Assembly (NCBI GenBank): GCA_014529385.2
Contig: CM043971.1
Location: 27,816,769 to 27,880,768, forward strand
Length of the DNA: 64,000 nucleotides
Reading direction: 5' to 3'
Source: Adiantum capillus-veneris
Lineage: Eukaryota > Streptophyta > Polypodiopsida > Polypodiales > Pteridaceae
Under the pieces are notes generated by a model, which saw only the letters and a program-made list of their open reading frames with translations, searched no databases and had not been told where the DNA came from. A program made the translations under genes and the position numbers. Below are positions 32,726 to 42,410 of this stretch, one piece after another. Numbering within the stretch: the stretch's first letter is position 1; every line of letters begins with the position of its first letter.

Positions 32726-33622
32726 CTAATGCTCGAAGTCTCGTCGCAATCGACGTGCAAGCTGCATATCTTTTGGTTGTATTGTCATTCGCTTTGCATG
32801 AATGGTGCATAGGTTGGTATCTTCCAACACCAAAATGATGTGGGCCTCTACAGCTTCTTGAATAGCCTCTAGCGCTATTGCTTGCATTCTATACTGATTT
32901 CCATAGCTTTGAAGCACCTCCTTCACTGTACGAGCAAAGGGGGCGCGTCGAATCAAAAGCTTTGTAGTCTTCTGGTAGTGGTGGATTTCTGTGAATGCCC
33001 TTGCTATTTTTCAGTGCCACTGCGGTTGTCTTGGGGGCACTTGCACATTTGCTGGCTGGCGGCGTTTAGGCTTCTTGAAAAACTTAGACTTGCGCATGTT
33101 TACATGCTTAGGGGCTGGATCTGCAGCCTCTTCTGATTCATCCTCTTCCCTTGGTTCCCGATCTTGTGTTGTGGGGAGAGCTCCCTGGCCTCGAGGCAGT
33201 GTCTTCCCCCCAACGGGAAACCGGTGTGTGCATGGTATATTAGCTTGTAGCCATGGTGGCTCACTCTCTGCTTCAGTGTCGGTATGGACCACCCGAGTCT
33301 TGGATGGTCCTGCTTGTGATTGGTGGCGCGACGGCTCCTCCCTATCAGACTCTGTTGTTTGCTGGGCCGCTTCTTCTCTCCAGCGCTGGGCACGTTGCTT
33401 TATTCTTTTTCTAGGTGTTATATCTTGAGGACGTGGAGATTCAACAGCCCTCGATGACTCTAGTGCCCTACTACCATGCCCACTGCCAGAAGAATTCCTG
33501 GAACGGCCAAGTGTTCGTGGCCATTTTCTTGTGCCTTTAAGCCATGCCAGCTTCTCACATCCTTGGAGGATGTTTTTGTTGGCAGGCGGTTGCTCTTTCA
33601 CGGTTTGTTTGGTGCACGCCAT
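32726..33622 (-). pseudogene. H3-like histone gene with a long tail, in the TIR element; one in-frame TGA
   Basis: ATG at 33620-33622 begins MACTKQTVKE, clearly related to the canonical H3 start MARTKQTARK. A ~190-residue basic/acidic disordered tail follows, far longer than any canonical H3 tail. The C-terminus is a full histone fold: TEIHHYQKTTKLLIRRAPFA (alpha-N, alpha-1), a loop 1 of canonical length, MQAIALEAIQEAVEA (alpha-2) and EDTNLCTIHAKRMTIQPKDM, then QLARRLRRDFEH and stop. All of it lies in one frame, except that TGA 33011-33013 separates the tail (203 codons) from the fold. Around that stop the phrase GCAGTGGCACTG in another frame spells AVAL, as in H3 TVAL, so a local indel pair is possible. 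A TATA box lies ~60 bp upstream. Loop length argues against CENH3. A nucleosome role is expected from the family; it is unknown whether the stop is bypassed. Confidence 0.75.
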
Positions 33623-33680
33623 TTTGTATGGTAAGAGCTCACATGTTCTTAAGAAATGAGTGGTTTATGAGAGCATGCAA

Positions 33681-33688
33681 TATTTATA
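33681..33688 (-). promoter_or_regulatory. TATA box of the H3-like gene
   Basis: The minus strand reads CTCTTATAAATATTGC, with TATAAATA about 60 bp upstream of the ATG, as expected for a short histone-type leader. Confidence 0.5.
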
Positions 33689-33758
33689 AGAGCCCATTTA
33701 AAAAGGGCCCTGTTGACACTAATTTTGAAAAAAAAAAAAAAAATAAATAAACATGTCA

Positions 33759-36696
33759 CTAAGAGTTGGACCCTACGTTCACATGTAGTGACTCGCGCAG
33801 AATCCACTTTGATCCTTGTCGCACTCTGCATCGTCGCCATGGACCTTGCGACATTTGCCACTTGTTGCTATGCTCTTGACGACTCCATTTCCGCACTTCA
33901 ATAGCAATCTTGGATTGTTGTGCATGCTCCATTGTGAGCTTACGAGCAAATGTTGTGCGAAAAAACCAATTGAACATCTCCTCCAAATAATTGGATTGCA
34001 CCATTCCACCACCATGTCGAGTATTTTTGAAGTACACTCCCCTTGCTCGATAATGGGACTTCTCCATGCCTTGAGTGCTAAAAATTTCAAGTGATCCATA
34101 CTTGTGCATAAAAAATGCACCATGCGCAAACAAGATATGTTGTTCACATGAGTAAACGATCCACATTATTTTAAAAAAAAAATCCCTTGTAATAAATACA
34201 CCACGTAACATGGCTTACCATGTAATGTGTGATGTTATTTTCACCCCAAGAAAGGGTGAAGACCTTGGTAAAATCCGGCAAGGCTTCTTGAAATGATTGG
34301 CGTTGTTCTTCTGTTGTGCTGTTAAGGCCCATAAGCTTGACCATTTTATCAAAAGGTGCCCAAACTTTCTTGCGCTTGTTTGCAAGCTCGCCATTTGAAT
34401 CATTGTCAGTAGTAGCTTTGCATAACTCCTTCCAAAGCTCCCAAAGGTTACCTGCCTGCTGGTTGGAGCTGTTTTGAGCATCATATCGACTTGGCTTTCC
34501 TTGGGAAACTTTCTTCAAAAAGTGTCTAGCTTTTTGTCCACTCATTGACACTTGTTGAGCAATTTCATGGGCCTCCCCTGTGTTCTTTGTAGCAATGATA
34601 GACACATTTCCACCGTGATAGCCAATGGAATTCAAGAGTACCTCCACTCTTTCGATCGCTTCTTGGGACTTTTCCAATGGTTTCATTGTAAAAGCATAGT
34701 CAATGTGGAGCTTCAATAGCCTATCAAAAATGTGCATGAATGCATGTAATGTACAAAAATGTACATTCGATAGAGAAAATGGAAAGATTGGATTCCAAGC
34801 GTGGTCCTTTTGATCACGCTCTGGGACACTGAGCATGGGACATCTCAGAATAGACGCTTCCCATTCTCTACCTTCATCTCCGACATCTCGACAATCTAAC
34901 TCTTGTTCTCCATGCCCTTGTCATGGAAGTATGGAACCGACCTTTGCAGTGCTCTTATGTGATTTTTTCCATTAGGTTTGTACCCTTGAGTGCAAAATGG
35001 ACAAGGCATGAGAGAAGAAGCCCCTTGTTTGCAGCCAAGCAAACACTTTATGGTCTTCAAATCCCCACCTAAGTGCCACTCCACATCATAACTACCAAAA
35101 CCCTCAATCTCCAACTTTTGACCTGCAATTTGGGAATGTATTACTTCTGTGATCCATGGAGTTCTCTCAAAAATCCATGAAAGTACTCCATTGGTCTCTT
35201 TGGGCACCTCAATAACACCCAACCACCAAATGTCTTTCTCTAATTGCAAGCTAAAAGATGGGGTGGGAGATGGCTCAACTGAATCCCTTTGCTTGGTTTG
35301 CAAAAGAGCCTCGATCATTAGAGTGACACTTAGTCTCTCTAACCTTCGGCCTTTCACTATCTGACACTCATCGAGTTTCAGCACAAAAGAGAAATTTGTG
35401 CCAAGCACTACAAAATAAATAGTGCCAAGACCTTAAACTTCAAAGTCTATGATAAGAACAATACCAAAGAAAAAAGTAAAGTGTGTCACCTTCTTCAGGT
35501 AACTCGTAAAATCTAAGCATGGCTTGTTGAAGCCTTCTAAGATCCACAAAAATATTGTTCTACATTGTGTAAGGAAAGCCCTTCTTGGAAGGTCTTATGG
35601 ATTGTTTCTTACCTTTTCCCCTTGTCTTTGTTGCGCACGAAGCATAAAGGGAAGTTGGCATTGTGTCCTCAATGTGCAGGTATGTCCCAATGCGGGAGAA
35701 CACATCTTCGTTTGTGGCCTTCTTTGCGAGGTTGACCTTGTGAGGAACAGGAAATAGGTTTTCCACAATGCCATGCTCTTTGAGGGCATCCTTTAGGAGT
35801 TGGAAAATAGCCTGATAGGCTTTGGTGCTGATTTCAGCTTCATCACAAGCTTGTTGCACGTCATCATCACTAACCACATTTCTCAATTTATGCATAAGGT
35901 CCTTGGTGACTGCATCCTTAATGTGCTTACCTCCAGGTGATTGTAAGATAGAAATCACATCCTTGGTATTGAGACAACTAGTGAGAAGGTTGACTCGATC
36001 ATCTTGGCTCGTTCCATTGCATGCCTCCTGGATGAAGTTTCTAGCAACAAATAAAAATAAATGTTAGAAAATAGTGTGAAGTAAGAATACATCATGCAAG
36101 TAAAGACCAAATCACCTTGTGGCCATCACTCATCATTTGCGTGCTCCTCCTGAATGTGCAAGAGTTTCAATGGATGAATACATGCATTTGCGTTCCCTTG
36201 CACCAAGGGGTGTTTCTTTCAAGTATGTGATGGTGTTGGAAAGCTTCTTAATGTGGGACTCATTTTCTTGCATTTGTTGTTCAAGAGTTTTAACCACCCT
36301 CTCCAAAGAGGCAACACTCTCTTGTAATGCCATTGTCTTGAGGTGAAGAGCTTGACATTCGTGCATCCACATATGCAAAGAAGCACCTGCACCCATACAC
36401 AACCGCTTGCAATAGCCTAACAAGCCTGCTTCTCCCCTCCCAAGAAATTGAAGAAATATCGAAAGGCTATTAAAGAATGGATGGAAGCGGCTTATAGGAT
36501 CGTAAGGGTACAAATGGCCATCCACCCAAATGTCAACATTGGTCTCACAAGCGGTGCGACGTTCCTGTGATGACCTTTGATCACCCTCACTAGCGGTCTT
36601 CGGTGCAAACGCCGTGGGTAAGCGAATATGTATGATTTTGGTGTGCGGAGTACGTGGTGGTGGAAGAAAACCATTTGTGATGTCCGTGAGCACCAT
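33759..36696 (-). pseudogene. Transposase-like gene of the TIR element, multi-exon, several breaks
   Basis: ATG 36694-36696 (MVLTDITNGFLPPP). Exon 1 runs to about 36124 and has a coiled coil near its end (VASLERVVKTLEQQMQENES). Exon 2 is 35490-36040; exon 3 about 34190-35407; exon 4 about 33759-34150. Exon 3 holds FSFVLKLDECQIVKGRRLER, then EWHLGGDLKTIKCLLGCKQG with MPCPFC, then FPFSLSNVHFCTLHAFMHIF. Exon 4 holds STQGMEKSHYRARGVYF. This order (GGD-K...CPFC, then H..H-D, then QG-EK...YF..T.H.GG) recalls a widespread but uncharacterised family of transposase-like proteins known to me from cnidarians and other eukaryotes; a DDE fold is my inference. Damage: tandem TGA at the end of exon 1 (~36130), TAG at 35557-35559 and a frameshift near 34915. 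It probably no longer makes a full protein. Confidence 0.55.
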
Positions 36697-36734
36697 GGAA
36701 GCTGTTGCGTGAAGAAGCAAATGATGAAAAGATA

Positions 36735-36885
36735 GAGGAGGAGGGGTTTGGAGATTGAGGAAGATGGGAGGAGAGGAGGAGGGAGGGGGGGGAAGGGAGA
36801 GATTGGGGAGGAAGAGGAAGGTAGGGGCAGGGAGGGAGAGGAGAGGGAGAGAGGAGGGAGGAGGGAGGAGGAGGAGAGAACAAAG
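36735..36885. repeat. Long G/A-only tract just upstream of the transposase-like gene
   Basis: About 150 bp is almost pure purine on the plus strand, with many GGAGG and GGGAGGG runs. On the minus, coding strand this is a CCTCC-rich leader. Such tracts can form triplex or G-quadruplex structures and often mark plant core promoters; no function is shown. Confidence 0.7.
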
Positions 36886-37209
36886 TGTTTTTTACTTTTT
36901 GGGGAAAAAGATTTTTGAAAAAATGGACTTTCTAAGCTTGTGGGTTAAAAATGGGTCAAAAAATGATTTTTGAATATGTATATATGTTGGGAGGGAGTTT
37001 TAAGTAAAAACTAAGTAATTTTTTATTTTTATTTTTTAAGTCAAATTTTGACTTTTAGTGACCCACGTTTTTGCTTATGTGGTCACACCCCTATGCTTCC
37101 TTCACTTTAAAAAAAGCCGGAGAGAGAAAGTAGTCCACATCCTACATTTGTCCAAAAAAAAGGCTAGAAAAGCCTACTCAAAACTACCTTCTTCAATGCC
37201 CTTGCCCCC
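36886..37209. other. Non-coding right arm of the TIR element
   Basis: AT-rich, with T-runs near 37020-37040; no open frame of interest. Confidence 0.5.
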
Positions 37210-37292
37210 TTAACCCCACACAACATTAGCCTTAATCCCTAAAAATTAGGATTCCTTACAAGGCCCCTGCAAGGTTCATATTTCTCCTAATG
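37210..37292 (-). repeat. Right terminal inverted repeat
   Basis: Reverse complement reads CATTAGGAGAAATATGAACC, TTGCAGGGGCCTTGTAAGG and, further in, AGGGATTAAGGCTAAT. Matches 27575-27630 with one insertion of about 20 bp. Confidence 0.65.
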
Positions 37293-37629
37293 TATTATTA
37301 CATATACACAGCAATGGCACTCACTTTAGGGAAACAAAACCCAAATGAACTCTTAGATTATGGCAAAAATTTAATGATCCAATACTAGGATAATGTGCCA
37401 AAAGATATCCAATATTTGTCATCAAGTTGAGAGACTTGTGACTTGTACTGTATATACTATATCATTAGGCATCTCTTGTACATGTTGTGACCTAAAATCA
37501 AATTCTCTTGATCCACCTATGGTTAATATATTGCATTTTCTCTCTCCACTTTCTCTGGCCTTCACGAACACTAGAGTTGTTGAATGCCTCTACTCGTTTC
37601 CTTTTCTTTTGTTGCAAATGCCTAATTAC

Positions 37630-38226
37630 TTATGTTATCGAACAGTCCAATACATCTTTCTGTTGAAGCCGGTGAAGGATTTTGCGATAAAACCATTGAA
37701 ACAACTCTTTCAAACTGTTTTCCTTATCTCGAGAGCCACCATTTTGTGTGTCTCTAAAATATGCATTATTGGCCATGTAATGAGACTTTTCCAAGCCTTG
37801 GGTGTTCCACATGCCTGGGTTTCCATACTTTTGAATGAAGTATGGTAAGTGATTGAAAATGATGTGATGCAATTAAAACAAGTTGTCATGAATTGTAAAC
37901 AACCTTTTAGTCCTTTTCATTTAAAAGGGTGCTTTAACAATACCATGTAATGAGTAATTTGAGTTTCAGACCATGCAATCTTAAATGCTTCCTTAGAGTT
38001 GAAGGTTCTCCTTAAACTTGTTTAGATCATTTTGTGTCCACTCATCTTTGTCACACATTTGAACTAGCACATCGATGGAACACCACACTTCACCCTTGGC
38101 ATTGCGAGTTATGGGTTCCTGGTCCTTCACTGTCATATGCAATTTTTTTCCATTTCTGAAACTCAATTTGGTGACATAAGTAGATTGATATATCCTTCCA
38201 CGCTTGGTTATCTTCTTATCGTTCAC
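37630..38226 (-). pseudogene. Second, truncated copy of the transposase-like family
   Basis: Two minus-strand pieces, 37993-38226 and 37630-37872, parallel the C-terminal half of the gene at 33759-36696. GEVWCSIDVLVQMCDKDEWT matches KVWAPFDKMVKLMGLNSTTE. HIIFNHLPYFIQKYG and TQGLEKSHYMANNAYFRDTQ match HILFAHGAFFMHKYG and TQGMEKSHYRARGVYFKNTR. An intron seems to separate the pieces in both copies. Divergence is high, so this is not a recent duplicate. It lies just outside the right TIR. Confidence 0.6.
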
Positions 38227-38369
38227 GCTTGGTTTTGCTTCTTATCTTTCACATCTTTATCATTCCTTCAATATATGGTTTTCAAGGTACATCTTTATCA
38301 TTGGTTGACCTTTTCTCGTCCCGCTGGATTTTCACATTGCCCTCATGGAGACCCTCAAGCCGAGAGGAT

Positions 38370-38382
38370 GCAACCTGCTCTA
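38370..38382 (-). other. Copia-type primer-binding site (variant)
   Basis: The minus strand reads TTGGTATTAGAGC eight bases after the TTCCAACA end of the adjacent LTR, a one-base variant of TTGGTATCAGAGC. Confidence 0.55.
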
Positions 38383-38390
38383 ATACCAAT

Positions 38391-38610
38391 TGTTGGAAAT
38401 AGGGTTTCAAGAAAACACACACAGCTTGGAGATGAAGGAATCTAAAGGCACACAACAGAGAATACTATTACTTAGCATGTAGTGGAAAGATAATTTAGCC
38501 CTTGAGTTATGGGTGTATATACAATGCATGAGTGAAAAAAACTCCTAGTAGTGAGTGAAAAAATTCCATAGCGGTCCTAAGTGATGTGTGTGTTCACACA
38601 CATCACTACC
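38391..38610 (-). repeat. Probable copia LTR, minus orientation
   Basis: On the plus strand it starts TGTTGGAAATAGGGTTTC; the minus-strand LTR therefore ends CCTATTTCCAACA beside the primer-binding site. The outer end may be the TGTGGTAGTGATGTGTG near 38610, next to a TGTGTGTTCACACACA palindrome. The second LTR and internal genes were not found. Confidence 0.45.
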
Positions 38611-40545
38611 ACATATGTATGGTAATAATGTCAAGTTTGGAAGATTTGGGACAAATCAAATTTTTGGCCAACTTACGACCAATCAAATTTTCAAAATCAC
38701 GGGCAATCAACAACCGAATGTCCAAATGACAAGCCGTTTGAGCCACAGGTGATGCCATTTGCAATTAGCAAGAAAGGTAAATATGCACTTGGGACTCCGG
38801 GTAAGTCGAGCACTTATAGGCAAAATAGAACAAATCATGCCTCGTTTGCACTTGTTGAGCTAGGGGGGGGGGGGAGGGGAGAGAGAGAGAGAGCACTTGT
38901 TTGCCTGCTACTACGGACATTCAAGGCCACCATAGGACACGTGATTCAATAGGGATTCTCATCTAACATCCCTTGACAAATACATGTTGGCCATACTACA
39001 TTAAAAACACCAGATTAATTGTATTAATCAAATCAAGGTCGAGGATTTAGCAAAGTGTCAGTGGTCATTAGAGGGCAAACCAAGTCCAACTCCCAAAAGT
39101 TTTTTCTAGTGAACTCTGCAAGACAAAATGATTCCAGCCATCTGATCACAATCAGGATTGGGGTGGAAAATGGATCACTATCCATTTTCCCCACCTCAAA
39201 ACCAACAAAAAAAATCGTCTGGTGAATGCTTTCAACAGCATCTTTCCACTATTGCAATCACAGATTTGAAATGTTGCCAGACATGGATCGTGCCCACCAT
39301 GCCCGAACAGTGCCAAACCTCACCTATAGTTGGATCAGTGTATGGGGAACCCACCCCTCAAATTTTAGCAAAAGTACACTCCTCTAGACCCAAAAACCCT
39401 AATTTCTTCAGATTTCAATCTATAAATGTTCATTTTGACCCATGACTGGAAAAAGTGATCCAAACAACAAAAGTTTATGACCAAGGTCTTAGGGTACATG
39501 TCTACATAGTTCCCCTCAAGTTTGGTAGAATTTAGGCCCAAAACATGGATTGCAATCCATGTACCCCAATAGCAGAGTTGGCAAACTCAGAGTCCAAAGT
39601 GTGTGCAAATGTAATAGTCATCAAGTAATGAAAGAAATGGTGCAAAATTGTCTGACTTTTAAGAGTTTGGAAAATCAGACTGTCGAAATTGCCAAGGTTA
39701 GGGTTATGAGGTAGCAAAGGTAGAAAGTGAGCTTATGGTATGCTTTAAAGGTCAAAGAGAAGCCAAAAAAATGCTTGCAAAAAGTGAAAATCTTGTCAAC
39801 AAGACCAGGAGGACCAGTCAGAGTCAAATGGCAGTGAAAAATGGTAGACAAGTAGACATGGGGGTGATAGTTAGTCTCCAATCATCAAATCAGCAAACAC
39901 AAATACCCAATAGCCATAGGAATCAATCAAAGTGGGATCCAAAAAATATATATTGTCAAAGTTGAAATAGATGGGCCATAAATTGGAAATTTGCATAAAC
40001 TAAGTAAATATAGATTCAAATTTGAAAATATTCCAGTAGTGTGCTATGGTAGGCTCTAGGACCATGCCCACCAAGTTTCAACCCAAAATGTGACCAAACA
40101 TGGATTGCAATCCATGTACCTTTTTCAAATCTCAAGATCAAAACCAATCCATCAAGTCCCACATGTCATTTAAAGCCTAATCCTGAAGTTTCGATCCATT
40201 TGAACATCAAAATCCTTGTAAAAATGCCAAAATTCTCTAAGGATGTGGAAAATTTGCAAATTTTAGCTTATGATCTAAACTAGTGATTTAAATCACAAAA
40301 GTTTTCATCCATAGCATCTCCTTAGCATGCTAAATTAGATTTTGAAGAGATCACTCCAAAATGTGTTCTAACATGGATCACGATCCATGTACCTCTGACC
40401 CAGAATTGATCTAAACCAGTTTGCCCTAGTGCCTATAATTGTCCTGGACACACTAGTAAATTTTTGTCAAGTTTGGAACTGTTCTGCTCAAGTTATGCTC
40501 ATTTTCATTTTATGGTCCAGTTTATGTTTTTTTAAAGATGCCTTG
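38611..40545. repeat. Long non-coding stretch with repeated CATGGAT...ATCCATG palindromes
   Basis: Four dyads occur: AATGGATCACTATCCATT (39172), CATGGATTGCAATCCATG (39545 and 40096) and CATGGATCACGATCCATG (40374). Each of the last three is followed by TACC and preceded by a CCAAAA- or CTAA-type phrase, so they mark diverged repeats of a longer unit. A CTAGGGGGGGGGGAGGGGAGAG tract is at about 38861-38890. No coding frame worth naming. Confidence 0.65.
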
Positions 40546-40557
40546 CATACGCTTTTA

Positions 40558-42410
40558 GGAGTGGGAGGCTGCACCCTATGACATTATCAACATCTCATCA
40601 AATGAGAAAGCTCATCTCACAGATGAGCAGCTTGCACAAATACTAACCAATATTTTCATCAGCAAGTTCCAAGCGGCCGATGGTACTAAACATAAAGCTA
40701 CAATTTTCCCTGAAGAGCTATGGATGCTTAATCACAAACCAGAGGTCCTAGACAATGCAAGGTACTCGTGGGGGAAGAACTTCAAGAGGGCACATGAGCT
40801 CATGAGATCCATACAATATAGCAAAGAAGCTACCTTAATCAACTAGTATGGAGCTACAATAAGTGTGAAGATCTCCAGTGATCTGATATGACAGGCTCTT
40901 CACCTACCAGCAGGAAGCCAAGCAAAAGAAATTCAAGGTAAAGTTTTGGAATTGAGTGCTCTTTGGACACATGTTATCGTACCATTCACCCAAACACAGC
41001 AGCTGGTAGAGTTTGAAAGCACTAACATGCCCCCAATGGATCTACCAACCACATCATCAAGGGGAGGAATGACCAATATTGAAGAAGGAAAAGAGTCCAC
41101 ACATACCAAAGACAATCTTAGAAGATGGATAGGAGATATGCAAAAAGGTTTTCACAGAGAGTACATGATTTACAAACTCAAAGTTCTAGAGTCAGCAGCT
41201 CTTCTAATAATTAAACCAGATGAGCATGTGAAAAATTTCGGACATGAAATGGTGGCCTTACTACTAATGAAGCAAGCGGCCCTACTCTGGAAGAAAACAT
41301 GGATCTACCAAGTACATCATCCAGGGAAGGAATGCAAGATATTGAATAATAAAAAGAGTCCACAAATGCCAGAGACGAGCTTACAAGATGGATAGAAGAT
41401 ATGCCAAAAGCGTCTCACAAAGAGTACATGGTTTACGAACTCAAAGGGCTAGAGTCAACATCTCTTGTAATGCTCAAACCAGATGAGCATGTGAAAAATT
41501 TTGGACATAAGATGGTGGCCTTACCACACTGATGAAGCAGGAGGCCCTACTCTAGAAGAAAAAGCTACTGCCAACCCTCAAACCAAATGCCAAGGGAGAT
41601 TACAAAGATGTCCTAGTGATAGCTGAGCAAGTATTTCTCATCCTAGAGAGCCAATCGCTATGGAGGAAGAAATGATTTGAGAAGAGGCCCAAGGATGAAA
41701 CAATGTACAAGAATGATCCCCAACATTTAAGGATAGACCCCACATACTGTCGAATTCCACGAGGATGATCTTGGGAGACATACTATACATGGAGGAGTAG
41801 AAGGCCATTTGTGCTCAATTATCCAGTGATCTCAAAGCTTGCTTGCACCCATAAATCCACAGAGGCATACATGGTACATACTTTCAAAGCACTAATCACT
41901 TTAATGCAAGATGTGCCACATCTAACCTGCCAAATGACATGCAAAATTGCAAAGATGATCCTCACATGTATTAAAGATTTCGAGGACATCAACAAAGTTG
42001 AGCACCCGTGGGAGGTGTTTCTAGAAGGCTCCGACAACATCACTTGGAACATGGAAACAGAAGCCCCCTCAAAGAAAATCATTATGGGGATGTATGCACA
42101 ATTGATGTTCCTACTGTCCCACTACATGCAAACTTTTGAAGAAGCTTTCATGACACGGGGGGGGGTTGTGGTGGACTCCACCATCTTCAACCCGTTGACC
42201 AAAGATCTGCAGGTAAGGCATGTGGCATACTAGAGCACATTGTTGAACAACCTGTTCAGAGATCTCTCCATCAAGTAGCGATTATTGCCAGATCCACAAA
42301 GTATAATAAGATCACAAAGACATTGGAAAGACGGAAATTTGACTACTAAGGAGCATCCAAGACCTGCACTAGGACATACAACAGCTAGGAACGAGGGAGT
42401 GCTTGGTTAA
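40558..42410 (+). pseudogene. Unknown gene, copy A (homologous to the minus-strand gene at 45.0-47.8 kb)
   Basis: A broken plus-strand reading starts near EWEAAPYDIINISSNEKAHL, passes RWIGDMQKGFHREYMIYKLK and an internal ~200 bp partial repeat of that segment near 41380-41480. It ends with LNYPVI...CQMTCKIAKMILTCIKDFED, WEVFLEG and GMYAQLMFLLSHYMQTFEEA. The last parts align with PDLSCAMLYKIYRMLLTCIE and FYARCMFLPSHNMLVFEEAF of the minus-strand copy. At least four in-frame stops. No known domain; the repeated occurrence suggests a mobile-element protein. Confidence 0.45.

Larger units (their letters stand above)
27575..37292. mobile_element. ~9.7 kb TIR-bounded DNA transposon-like element with cargo genes
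   Basis: The left end reads CATTAGGAAAAATATGAACC. The right end, reverse-complemented from 37292, reads CATTAGGAGAAATATGAACC, 19 of 20 identical. Similarity continues inward as AGGGGCC and, after a 20 bp gap, GGGATTAAGG[T/C]TAAT. Inside are a transposase-like gene (33759-36696, minus), an H3-like histone gene (32726-33622, minus), an intact unknown gene (28346-29686, plus), a second unknown gene (29938-31498, plus) and two ~210-260 bp foldback repeats. Genes point inward from each half and converge near 31.5-32.7 kb. No target-site duplication is obvious (left flank GCAGCTT, right flank TATTATT). The superfamily is not assigned. The TIR match is what I see; that the whole block moves as one unit is inference. 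Confidence 0.6.
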
